Origin: Gluconobacter sp. Gdi
GTDB lineage: Bacteria; Pseudomonadota; Alphaproteobacteria; Acetobacterales; Acetobacteraceae
DNA length: 64,000 bases
Assembly (NCBI RefSeq): GCF_014132155.1
Contig: NZ_BLJQ01000004.1
Coordinates: 62,001 to 126,000 of the forward strand
Reading direction: 5' to 3'
Part shown: positions 48,423-57,291 of the stretch, piece by piece
Layout: every line of letters starts with the position of its first letter
Numbering within the stretch: position 1 is the stretch's first letter
Made by a program: the position numbers and the translations under genes
The notes under the pieces: generated by a model
Databases searched by the model: none
Seen by the model: the letters and a program-made list of their open reading frames with translations, nothing else
Told to the model about the DNA's origin: nothing

Positions 48423-48931
48423 CCGATTTTTCAGACCTGCCCTACCGCCCAAATGTTGGCGTGGCGTTGTTCAATCGTCATGGAGAGCTCTTCGTCGCCC
48501 GTCGCGCCGATCTTCCTGGAGACATCTGGCAATGCCCCCAGGGCGGTATTGATGACGGAGAAGACCCGCGAACTGCGGCCTTCCGTGAACTTGAAGAAGA
48601 AACTGGCTGTACGAAGGCGACACTGCTCGCGGAACGGTCAGACTGGCTGTCCTACGATCTTCCTGCTCCCCTGATTGGTCGTGCGCTAGGCGGAAAATTT
48701 AGAGGCCAGACACAGAAATGGTTCGTTCTCGGATTTGATGGGGAGGACGGGGATATCCGTCTGGATCTTCATCTCCCGCCCGAGTTCGATACATGGGAAT
48801 GGATTGCCCCTGAGGATCTTCTTCAGCGCAATCTGGGGTTCAAGCGAGAGCTTTATGAAAAGCTCCTGCCTGAACTCAAAAACCTCTATCAGGCCGCTTC
48901 AAGAGACTGGCTTCGGACCAATCGGGCGTAG
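48419..48931 (+). CDS. rppH: RNA pyrophosphohydrolase (Nudix)
   Basis: A 170-residue Nudix hydrolase that removes pyrophosphate from mRNA 5' ends and starts decay. The Nudix box is seen as GGIDDGEDPRTAAFRELEEE followed by TG (G5xE7xREUxEExGU). Other RppH markers are YRPNVGVALFN, WQCPQGG and FRGQTQKWF. The start ATG overlaps the upstream stop. Its 3' end overlaps the convergent ABC transporter gene by 43 bases. Confidence 0.95.
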   Translation: MTDFSDLPYRPNVGVALFNRHGELFVARRADLPGDIWQCPQGGIDDGEDPRTAAFRELEEETGCTKATLLAERSDWLSYDLPAPLIGRALGGKFRGQTQKWFVLGFDGEDGDIRLDLHLPPEFDTWEWIAPEDLLQRNLGFKRELYEKLLPELKNLYQAASRDWLRTNRA

Positions 48932-50643
48932 AGGCCGTTCTTCTTGAGCAGCTCAGCATGAGACCCAGATTCAACCGCTTTGCCTCCATCCATCACAACG
49001 ATGACGTCGGCAGCCTGCACGGTTGAAAGTCGGTGCGCCACAATAACAGTGGTGCGACCTGTGCGAAGCGTACCGAGAGCTTCCTGCACACGAGATTCAC
49101 TTTCGGAATCCAGCGCACTTGTTGCTTCGTCCAGCAACAGTACGCGCGGGTTACGCAGAAGAGCCCGCGCGAGAGCAACACGCTGTCGCTGTCCCCCTGA
49201 AAGGCGCCGTCCCCCCGGTCCAACACGCGTTTCCAATCCATGTGGAAGATTACCGAGAAAATCAACGGCCGCCATCCGACAGGCGTTTTCGACCTCTTCC
49301 CTGCTCGCATCCGGGCGGCCAATCCAGATATTTTCCATGAGAGACATATCGAAAAGTGTCGTGTCCTGACTAACATACGCGATCGCATCACGCAGGGACG
49401 ATACGCGCACATCCCGAATATCTACACCCTCCAACAGAATACGTCCTGCCGTCACGTCATGCAGACGAGGAATGAGGGAAAGTGCAGTTGATTTTCCCGC
49501 ACCACTAGGGCCCACCAGCGCCACTGTCTGCCCCGGTTGAACATCTAAGGTCAGACCGGCCAGTCCGACACGCCCATCCTCGTATTCGTAGGATGCCTGC
49601 TCAAAAACCAGATGCCCGGTTCCAGACGGGACAGCCTGAGCGTCCATACGCTCGACGACCGCTGGCGGCTCATCAATGACAGCAAAGACACGAGACAGCC
49701 CGGCCAATCCTTCCTGCATCGCCGTATTGAGAGAGCCCAGAGCCCGAATTGGGCGCGCCGCCGTCAACAGAGCCGTAATGAAAGCCGTGAAATCGCCAAG
49801 GGTGGCTCCCCCCATTGCAGCACGCCATCCAGCGAAGCCAAGTACGACAGCGACAGCAGTTCCGCCGAGAACTTCCAACACGGGATCAACACGCGCACGC
49901 CCCTTCGCAATCCGCAGAAACGCTATGTGCAACAGATCCAGGGAATGATCGACGCGCTTACTCTCCCGGCTTTCCATCCGGTAGATGCGCACCTGACGTG
50001 CCAAGGCGAAGCTTTCGTTGAGAAGCGCAGAAGTCTCGCCAATCTGCTCCTGCATCCCCCCCGACGCCCGACGAACCTTTTTACCAAGCTTCTGGATCGG
50101 CACAGCAGCAACCGGATAAAGCACTAGAGCAATCAGGCTAAGTTCCCAGTCAGCCCAGATCATGGCTGCTACAAGCCCGACCACAGTAACAGCGTCGCCC
50201 AGCGCATTCACGACCCGGACCATGGCTTCACGGATCGAAACAGCGTCTGTCGTGAAACGTGCGGCCCACTGAGCAGGTGCTTCGCGCTCAATGCGCGAAA
50301 TGTCTGTTTGCAGGGCATGTGCGAACATCCGCGACTGAAGCCCACGGATAACAGTCAGTACCAGCCCCTGAACGGCAATTGTCTGCCCGTACTGGGAGGC
50401 AGCCTTGAGGGTCGTCACAATCACAACGAGTGCCGGCACCTGGTAGAGAATGCGCGGGTCCTGAGCCGCAAACATGTCTACAGCGCGTTTGATCACCACT
50501 GGATAGAGCGCCGTCAGCCCTGCCATCAGAACCGTCAGCACAACCACGCTCACAATCTGGCGCACGTGATGACGCATTTCATCACGCCAGATCCGTCGAA
50601 TCAGAATCTGGCTGTCTGTATCAAGGGCTGTCTTTCTGCTCAT
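48889..50643 (-). CDS. MsbA-like ABC exporter (fused permease and ATPase)
   Basis: A 584-residue half-transporter: six membrane helices (~25-305) then an ATPase domain. Walker A is GPSGAGKST, the signature LSGGQRQRV, Walker B VLLLDEATSALD, and the switch histidine is in VAHRLS. The family includes lipid A flippase MsbA and related exporters; the presence of lptFGD in the same region makes a lipid A role attractive but unproven. The ATG at 50643 (MSRKTALDT) is chosen over an upstream TTG/GTG-type start. Its end runs antisense into rppH. Confidence 0.88.
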   Translation of the reverse strand: MSRKTALDTDSQILIRRIWRDEMRHHVRQIVSVVVLTVLMAGLTALYPVVIKRAVDMFAAQDPRILYQVPALVVIVTTLKAASQYGQTIAVQGLVLTVIRGLQSRMFAHALQTDISRIEREAPAQWAARFTTDAVSIREAMVRVVNALGDAVTVVGLVAAMIWADWELSLIALVLYPVAAVPIQKLGKKVRRASGGMQEQIGETSALLNESFALARQVRIYRMESRESKRVDHSLDLLHIAFLRIAKGRARVDPVLEVLGGTAVAVVLGFAGWRAAMGGATLGDFTAFITALLTAARPIRALGSLNTAMQEGLAGLSRVFAVIDEPPAVVERMDAQAVPSGTGHLVFEQASYEYEDGRVGLAGLTLDVQPGQTVALVGPSGAGKSTALSLIPRLHDVTAGRILLEGVDIRDVRVSSLRDAIAYVSQDTTLFDMSLMENIWIGRPDASREEVENACRMAAVDFLGNLPHGLETRVGPGGRRLSGGQRQRVALARALLRNPRVLLLDEATSALDSESESRVQEALGTLRTGRTTVIVAHRLSTVQAADVIVVMDGGKAVESGSHAELLKKNGLYARLVRSQSLEAA

Positions 50644-50699
50644 TCGAGGGGGTTTAGCAGGCCTCTGCAAAAGCACGAAACCGCGACGACACCATGTGC

Positions 50700-51905
50700 C
50701 TACTCTGACGCGTCGCCCATCTCATCCAGAAGATACGCCATGCATGCGTCTCGGCCCGGAAGGCACCCCTGGTTCATCCACCATAAACGCCCCTTAGCCA
50801 ACCACTGCCCCATGCCTGGGCCTGGCATAATCCCGACGTCTCTGGCCTCTTTGCCTCCAAGCGGGAACACAGGTTGTGGTTCCTGCGTCAGACGATCTCG
50901 CAGCCTGTTCCATTCAATACTCGGGGCACCAATCAGCGCAGCCTGCAACAACCAGCTTCTTTCCAGCAAAACGGGAAGGTTTTGTTCTACACGTGCTCGC
51001 CGGACATCGTCAGCAGACATTGCGGGTGCCAGATTTGGCTGACCAGAATCAAACAAACGCAGCCGGTCACGATCCGCATTGGAGAGCCTTAGACGCTCTG
51101 CCAACAATTCACCTTGCCCATGACCGAGAGCCGATAGCCGCAACACTGGATCTTCTGGCGCTTCACACATCAGAAGCCGCTGTAACAAGACCAGATTGGG
51201 TACAGGGATAATCCGAGCCAAAAGGCCGACGTCCTGCATAGCCTGCAACGTTTCCTGCAACCTTGGTCCCGTCAGGATCCGCAGCAGCTCTGAGGCAATC
51301 CGCTCGGCGGACAAGCCCTCAATCAGATCAAGCCGTTCCGCAATCGCCGTGCAGGCCTCATGATCGGGTGTTCCCCTGCCATAGCGCGCATCGAAGCGAA
51401 AAAATCTGAGCGCCCGCAGAGCATCTTCCTCAATGCGGCGCCCGGCATTTCCAACAAATCGAACGTGATGGGCTTCAAGGTCCCGGCTGCCCTGGAAATA
51501 GTCATGTAGACGATCATGCCGATCCAGAGACATCGCGTTGATGGTAAAATCGCGACGTGCGGCGTCTTCTTCCCAGCTTTCTGTCCAGGCAACCACAGCA
51601 TGGCGACCATCTGTCTGCTCGTCACGCCGTAGGGTTGTAATTTCGTACGGCACACCACGAATCACAGCCGTCACCGTGCCATGAGATAATCCGGTCGGAA
51701 TAACCCGGACTCCGTTAGCCTTCAGAATGTCCTGTACGATTTCGGGAGGCTCAGGCGTTGCCATATCCAGATCGTGCACGGAGACGCCGCGCAGCAGATC
51801 TCTGACGGACCCGCCAACCAGGCGTGCCTCTGGCAGGAGCCTCCACAAAACATCCAGACCACTCCGGTCGTCCAGACGGGCCAGAAGTCCGGATGTCTCC
51901 GTCAT
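50700..51905 (-). CDS. cca: CCA tRNA nucleotidyltransferase / poly(A) polymerase family
   Basis: A 401-residue class II nucleotidyltransferase that adds or repairs the tRNA 3' CCA. The head has RLVGGSVRDLLRG and the catalytic DLDMATPE, followed by the RRDEQTDGRH loop and RRDFTINAMS. The RNA-binding part includes RIEEDALRALRFFRF. The ATG at 51905 overlaps the stop of the DUF1285 gene; an upstream ATG-less extension is not needed. The DUF1285-cca pair is common in alphaproteobacteria. Confidence 0.93.
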   Translation of the reverse strand: MTETSGLLARLDDRSGLDVLWRLLPEARLVGGSVRDLLRGVSVHDLDMATPEPPEIVQDILKANGVRVIPTGLSHGTVTAVIRGVPYEITTLRRDEQTDGRHAVVAWTESWEEDAARRDFTINAMSLDRHDRLHDYFQGSRDLEAHHVRFVGNAGRRIEEDALRALRFFRFDARYGRGTPDHEACTAIAERLDLIEGLSAERIASELLRILTGPRLQETLQAMQDVGLLARIIPVPNLVLLQRLLMCEAPEDPVLRLSALGHGQGELLAERLRLSNADRDRLRLFDSGQPNLAPAMSADDVRRARVEQNLPVLLERSWLLQAALIGAPSIEWNRLRDRLTQEPQPVFPLGGKEARDVGIMPGPGMGQWLAKGRLWWMNQGCLPGRDACMAYLLDEMGDASE

Positions 51906-52489
51906 GGTTGACGTGATAACGGGAAGAAACAGTCTTGGCTCCAGACGCCCAGACACGGCTTCCCCTCTACATGTCCCTGCACAGCAAGGGCCGCGAGCTC
52001 AAAATGGACGGACCGGCTGATTCGCGCCTGTATCGGGAAATCACCTTCCCCGTTTCTCAAATGAACGTAAGGAATGGCTCCACACTCATCGAGCGGACGG
52101 TCCCAGTCACAGAGGATGGGGTGTTCCGGCCCCACGCAAACGAGTTCGTCCATATTGGTGCGAAAACAGAGCGTCTGGTGGCGCCCACAGCTTCCCCGAA
52201 AGTCCATTTCAACGGCGATGTAGGGAACATCCTCCACCTGAATAACCCCGCTTTCCATGGGTGTTTTCAGCCAGTACGTGCCTTCGCTATCTCGTGTCAG
52301 CATGGACGAAAACATGCAAAGCATCGCCTTGCGCGTCACGGGAGACCCCCGATACAGCCAGGTGCCATCCCGGCGAATCAGAAATGGAATTTTCCGGACA
52401 CCGGCAGAGGGTGCTGCGGCAGCTTCAGCAGGTCCCGTCGCGGGGAAAACGTCAGATGGGGAGACATCCCGACAATCATGAGCGCTCAA
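51902..52489 (-). CDS. DUF1285 domain-containing protein
   Basis: A 195-residue protein of a family found mainly in proteobacteria, of unknown function. Family blocks are FLIRRDGTWLYRGSPVTRKAM (quoted in parts), YWLKTPMESGVI and FRTNMDE. The only start before the conserved part is TTG at 52489, supported by a CGGAGGG Shine-Dalgarno five bases upstream. It is divergent to moxR and overlaps cca. Confidence 0.88.
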   Translation of the reverse strand: MSAHDCRDVSPSDVFPATGPAEAAAAPSAGVRKIPFLIRRDGTWLYRGSPVTRKAMLCMFSSMLTRDSEGTYWLKTPMESGVIQVEDVPYIAVEMDFRGSCGRHQTLCFRTNMDELVCVGPEHPILCDWDRPLDECGAIPYVHLRNGEGDFPIQARISRSVHFELAALAVQGHVEGKPCLGVWSQDCFFPLSRQP

Positions 52490-52583
52490 TTTTCCCTCCG
52501 GTTAAAATGAAAACTTCTCTTCTCACACCAAGTTGGGTGCAATCGAGCCTTGATGAAACCCCCACACCTGTCAGACTGGTGAT

Positions 52584-53612
52584 ATGAGCGAGCAGCATTA
52601 TTCTACCGGCGCCTCCGCCGGAACCCTCCGGGGCGAAGCAGATGTGGCCGAGGCCGATCGTCTGGCCCCTGTTCTCCGCGATGTCCACACAGCTATCGGC
52701 AGTATCGTGCTGGGACAAGACCGGGTGATCGAGCAGGTTCTCGTCACGATCCTGTCTGGCGGTCACGCACTTCTGATGGGTGCGCCGGGCCTCGGGAAAA
52801 CCCTTCTCGTCAACACGGCCTCCCGCGTACTGGGACTGGATGCCACGCGTATCCAGTTTACGCCTGATCTGATGCCGTCAGACATCACGGGTGCTGAAAT
52901 CCTGGATCAGGACGTCAACGGACAGCGGGCCTTCCGATTCCTTCCTGGCCCGATCTTCGGACAGCTTGTACTGGCGGATGAAATCAACCGCGCAAGCCCC
53001 CGCACGCAGTCCGCCCTGTTGCAGGCCATGGCAGAGCACCGCGTGACGCAGGGTGGCAAGGATTACATTCTTCCAAGCCCCTTCCACGTTCTCGCAACAC
53101 AGAACCCTATCGAGCAGGAGGGCACCTATCCGCTGCCAGAAGCCCAGCTCGATCGTTTCATGCTTCGCATTCCGCTGGATTTCCCCAACCGGGACGCAGA
53201 GCGCCAGATGCTCCTGCAAACAACGGGGGCTACAACGGCACAGGCTCCGACGCTTCTAAACGCCGAATCCCTTCTGGCAGCGCAGGCCCTCGTTCGTCGG
53301 CTGCCTATTGGTGATAAAATCGTTGACGCAATCCTGAGCCTGACGCGCGCCCTTCGTCCAGAAGACCCGTCTGCTTCTTCCGAAGTCCGGGACGCCGTTT
53401 CTTTCGGCCCAGGTCCTCGCGCCGCGCAGGCCCTGATGATTGCGACCCGTGCCCGCGCCCTGCTGAACGGCCGTCTTGCCCCCAGCCTGGACGATGTCAT
53501 CGCGTTGGCCGAACCCGTCCTCTCACACCGTATCGGTCTTGGCTTCGGTGCGCGGGCCTCCGGCGTAACAGTCGAAGCCCTGATCCGCGCGCAGGCTCAA
53601 ACGATTCTCTGA
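52584..53612 (+). CDS. moxR: MoxR-family AAA+ ATPase
   Basis: A 342-residue AAA+ chaperone-type ATPase. Walker A is GAPGLGKT (~residues 66-73), Walker B LVLADEINRA, sensor ATQNPIEQEGTY. MoxR ATPases assist assembly or metal loading of partner proteins with VWA domains. The next four genes provide a DUF58 protein, a DUF4159 protein and a VWA-like membrane protein, the usual partners. Confidence 0.95.
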   Translation: MSEQHYSTGASAGTLRGEADVAEADRLAPVLRDVHTAIGSIVLGQDRVIEQVLVTILSGGHALLMGAPGLGKTLLVNTASRVLGLDATRIQFTPDLMPSDITGAEILDQDVNGQRAFRFLPGPIFGQLVLADEINRASPRTQSALLQAMAEHRVTQGGKDYILPSPFHVLATQNPIEQEGTYPLPEAQLDRFMLRIPLDFPNRDAERQMLLQTTGATTAQAPTLLNAESLLAAQALVRRLPIGDKIVDAILSLTRALRPEDPSASSEVRDAVSFGPGPRAAQALMIATRARALLNGRLAPSLDDVIALAEPVLSHRIGLGFGARASGVTVEALIRAQAQTIL

Positions 53613-53617
53613 CCCCT

Positions 53618-54544
53618 GTGAAAAGTCCGATTGAAACGCTCCGGGGCCTGTTCTCCTCCCAGAACAGGCACTCTCCCGCCTCTCTCACGGCACCAGCCGA
53701 GCGGCTCGCTCTGCCGGCTCTGCTGCTTCAGGCCGAAAAGATTGCAGCCAGCCTTCAGGCTGGCACACATGGCCGCCGACGCTCCGGAGGCGGGGAAGAC
53801 TTCTGGCAATTCCGCCCTTATCACTCTGGGGAACCGGCAACGGCCATTGATTGGCGGCAGTCCGCACGCTCTCCCATCGAAAATACCTTCTGGGTGCGGG
53901 AACGGGAGCGGGAAAACGCGCAGTCTCTGCTCGTGTGGTGCGACCCATCTGCATCCATGGACTGGCGGTCTTCAGTGCAGCTCCCCACAAAACGGGAGCG
54001 TGCTCAGCTCTGTACACTGGCACTGGCCGGTGCGGCTCTCCGCGGCGGTGAACGGGCTGGCCTTCTGACAGGCCCAGAAGCCGGACGCGTTTTTGGTGGA
54101 GCTCAGGTGCTCAGCCGGCTTGGCGAGGCTCTCCTTCACTCTTCGACGGATGAACCAGAACTTCCTCCCCTGAATGCGCTGTCACCTCAGACAGACCTGG
54201 TTCTCATCAGTGACTTTCTTTGGGAAGAAGACCGGATCGAAGCCGTTCTCAAGCATTGCGCCAGTCGGCCAGTCCGCATCCATCTGCTCTGCATTCTGGA
54301 TCCCGGCGAGCGTTCCCTTAACCAGACAGGACGAATCCGCTTTTCCGGCCTGGAGGGCGGTGTTTTGACCCTTCCCGCCGTGGAAAGTCTCAATTCAGCT
54401 TATGAACACGCGGTCTCAGCGCATCTGGGTGCGTTGAAAGCAAGTGCAGCAAACCTGCATGCCGACTGCATTGTGCATGAAACATCGCAGGACCCGCTCC
54501 CTGCGTTGCTGGCACTCCACCTCGCCATGGGAAGCGGACGATGA
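53618..54544 (+). CDS. DUF58 domain-containing protein
   Basis: A 308-residue protein of the DUF58 family, which has a VWA-like fold. Markers are RRRSGGGEDFWQFRPY, IDWRQSARS and WVRERERENA. The start is GTG at 53618, five bases after moxR. Its stop overlaps the next gene by four bases, showing tight coupling. Confidence 0.9.
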   Translation: MKSPIETLRGLFSSQNRHSPASLTAPAERLALPALLLQAEKIAASLQAGTHGRRRSGGGEDFWQFRPYHSGEPATAIDWRQSARSPIENTFWVRERERENAQSLLVWCDPSASMDWRSSVQLPTKRERAQLCTLALAGAALRGGERAGLLTGPEAGRVFGGAQVLSRLGEALLHSSTDEPELPPLNALSPQTDLVLISDFLWEEDRIEAVLKHCASRPVRIHLLCILDPGERSLNQTGRIRFSGLEGGVLTLPAVESLNSAYEHAVSAHLGALKASAANLHADCIVHETSQDPLPALLALHLAMGSGR

Positions 54545-57291
54545 TTTTTCTCTCGCCTCTTCTTCTACTTGGTCTGCTGGCACTTCCAGCGCTGTGGTGG
54601 CTTGTCCGCGCGACACCTCCTGCCCCGCAGGAAAAGTCCTTTCCATCGCTGCTACTGCTCCGGCGCCTGACGGCGCAGCGGGAGGATGCTGCACGTTCGC
54701 CTCTGTGGCTTCTGATTCTGCGGATTGCCGCAGTTGCACTGGTTATTTTCGGCCTTTCCCGTCCCGTCCTCATTCCACACAGCTCTGGGAAGACTAACGG
54801 TCCTGTCCTCATTGTTATGGATGACGGATGGGCCGCAATCCCGCACTGGAATGAACGCGTTGCAGCGGCTCTTTCCCTTGGACAGTCAGCCCTCCGCAGC
54901 GGAAACCCGGTAACACTTGTTCGTGCAGCCCGCTCCCCCGATGGCGCGATGCCGGAGCCTTTCGTCACGAGAGACAGCCACGCTCTTTCGGAACGTCTTG
55001 AGCACATACGCCCTCAGCCCTGGCCGGTTGATCGCGCAGGGCTGGCTGACGAGCTTGGCCATATGGATCTGTCGAACCAACATATTACCCTGCTGTCTGA
55101 CGGGGTCGCTGCCCCTCATGACGAAGCTCTGCAAAAAGCCTTAAGCAAAGCAGACGCGGTGCAGGATATGCGCTGGAATCCCTGCGATGTTCTACGCCTG
55201 AGCGCCAATCAGGAGGCCAACGGCACTCTTCATGCAAAGGTCGAAGGATTTTCCTGCCCCAGCCGAACAGTCACGGTTCGTGCCGTTGTAGGGAATGGCG
55301 GGACCTTGGCGGCGTATCCGGTTCAGGTTGGCGAAGACAAAATACTTCCGCTACCTGCGCTGCTTCGCAATCAGCTGGATCATTTCGCTGTAGAAGGCCT
55401 AGTAGGCCCAGCGACAACAGTGCTGAGAGGAGACGCCGGGCATCGCCGCCCTGTCGGCCTCCTTCAGACGCCCGGCGACAACACACCGCTCATTGGTTCA
55501 GCATTCTTCCTCAATCATGCGCTCGATACACTCTCGGAACGCCGAACCGGTGACGCGAGCGCTCTACTCGGTTCGTCACTTTCCGTCTTGGTGGCCACCG
55601 ATGGATCCCTGTCTGGCGAGCAGACCCGCAACCGCGTTCTCGAGTGGGTCCGGCATGGTGGAATGCTTATCCGCTTTGCTGGGCCGGGCCTTGCAGCCGC
55701 TCAGTCTTCGCAACAGGATAACGCGACCGACGACGCACCGGATGCCCTGCTGCCCGTTCCCCTGATGAGAGGTATGCGCCAGCTCGGAGGGCCGATGTCC
55801 TGGGGCAAGCCTCAGGCTCTGGAAACTTTCCCCGCCACGTCGCCTTTTGCTGACCTCGCCATTCCGCCAGACGTGACAGTCTCACGACAGGTTCTTGCGA
55901 AGCCGGAAACGGGTTTGCAAGATCACGTCTGGGCCGCCTTGGCAGACGGGACGCCGCTGGTCACGGCACGGTCGGAAGGCAATGGAGAAATTGTCCTGTT
56001 CCACATCACAGCCTCTCCTGACTGGTCCAATCTTCCCATTTCCGGCCTGTTTCCACAGATGCTGGAGCGTCTGATCGAGCGCTCCGCAGGCGTGACTGGC
56101 ACGAGCCCCAACGATCTTTCCCCTTGGCGCACGCTGGACAGCACCGGCGGCCTCACGATGCCGCCCGCAGCAGCCAGATCCGTCAAAGCTAATGCTCTTG
56201 CCACCACCGAAGTTAGCGTCACACACCCAGCAGGGCTCTATGGTCCCGCCCGCGGAACACGCCCACTGAACCTGTCCGACCACGCGCCCCCTCTTCGGGA
56301 AGAGGCGCTTATGGGAACGCAGCTTACGCCCGAAGGCGCGTCACCAGACCGGCCGCTTGGCCCATGGCTTCTGGCCACCGGGCTGCTGGTCCTGCTTGTG
56401 GATTTTGCATTGTCCCTGCGACGGCGTGGCCTGCTTGGCCCTCTGTGTGGTGCACTTGTGGTACTTTCGTTCCAACAGGCCCAAGCTCAGCAACCAGTCC
56501 CCTCAGTACTCCCGACAACGGTGCCGCAGGCCGCATTGGAAACCCGGCTGGCCTACGTCATCACTGGCAATGACGATGTGGATACAGCCTCCCGCGAAGG
56601 ACTTCAGGGGCTGTCTGACTATACAAGTGCCCGAAGCTCCGCTCTGCTGGGGCACCCTGACGGTGTTGTTCCCGGGAAAGATGATCTGGCGTTTTATCCG
56701 CTCATCTACTGGCCCATTACAGCAGACGCACAACCGGATGCCGCTCGCACCAAAGCCCTCAACGCCTTCATGGATCATGGCGGCATTCTGCTGATTGATC
56801 AGCAGGGCGCCGGCACGGATATGGATGCAGGATCAGGAGGTGCCGTGAGAGCGGCTCTGAAGCGCGTCACAGACGGACTAACTATTCCTCCTCTTGCCAA
56901 ACTAACGGACAAACACGTTCTGGGACACACGTTCTATCTCCTCCACAGCGGCTTCCCGGGGCGCGTCAATAGCCAGCCCGTTTATGTGGCTCGCAACGGA
57001 GATGAAGCAAACGATGATGTCAGCCCCGTCATCATCGGCAACGGAGACTGGGCCCACGCATGGGCGGTCGATGCGTCCGGCAATCACCCTTACGCCGTTC
57101 TTCCCGGCGGTGATGATCAACGCACACAAGCCTATCGCTTTGGCGTCAACATGGTGCTCTACGCCCTGACCGGAAACTACAAGAGCGATCAGGCCCATTA
57201 CCCGGAAATGCTCCATCGTCTGGGGCAGGACAATCCTGACACGCAAAGCCCCTCCGTTGGCACAGACGAAGACGAGGAGGACGCACCATGA
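54541..57291 (+). CDS. Large membrane protein with BatA-like N-terminus and DUF4159 domain
   Basis: A 916-residue protein. Residues 1-80 are BatA-like: two helices around FPSLLLLRRLT. A long extracytoplasmic region (~90-600) follows, with VWA-like order (IVMDDGWAAIPHWNE). Helices near 605-645 precede the C-terminal DUF4159 domain (~670-890) with LAYVITGNDDVD, FYPLIYWPI, ALNAFMDHGGILLIDQQG and HSGFPGR. DUF4159 is thought to be a glutamine-amidotransferase-like fold. The protein probably acts with MoxR in envelope maintenance; its substrate is unknown. Confidence 0.88.
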   Translation: MIFLSPLLLLGLLALPALWWLVRATPPAPQEKSFPSLLLLRRLTAQREDAARSPLWLLILRIAAVALVIFGLSRPVLIPHSSGKTNGPVLIVMDDGWAAIPHWNERVAAALSLGQSALRSGNPVTLVRAARSPDGAMPEPFVTRDSHALSERLEHIRPQPWPVDRAGLADELGHMDLSNQHITLLSDGVAAPHDEALQKALSKADAVQDMRWNPCDVLRLSANQEANGTLHAKVEGFSCPSRTVTVRAVVGNGGTLAAYPVQVGEDKILPLPALLRNQLDHFAVEGLVGPATTVLRGDAGHRRPVGLLQTPGDNTPLIGSAFFLNHALDTLSERRTGDASALLGSSLSVLVATDGSLSGEQTRNRVLEWVRHGGMLIRFAGPGLAAAQSSQQDNATDDAPDALLPVPLMRGMRQLGGPMSWGKPQALETFPATSPFADLAIPPDVTVSRQVLAKPETGLQDHVWAALADGTPLVTARSEGNGEIVLFHITASPDWSNLPISGLFPQMLERLIERSAGVTGTSPNDLSPWRTLDSTGGLTMPPAAARSVKANALATTEVSVTHPAGLYGPARGTRPLNLSDHAPPLREEALMGTQLTPEGASPDRPLGPWLLATGLLVLLVDFALSLRRRGLLGPLCGALVVLSFQQAQAQQPVPSVLPTTVPQAALETRLAYVITGNDDVDTASREGLQGLSDYTSARSSALLGHPDGVVPGKDDLAFYPLIYWPITADAQPDAARTKALNAFMDHGGILLIDQQGAGTDMDAGSGGAVRAALKRVTDGLTIPPLAKLTDKHVLGHTFYLLHSGFPGRVNSQPVYVARNGDEANDDVSPVIIGNGDWAHAWAVDASGNHPYAVLPGGDDQRTQAYRFGVNMVLYALTGNYKSDQAHYPEMLHRLGQDNPDTQSPSVGTDEDEEDAP

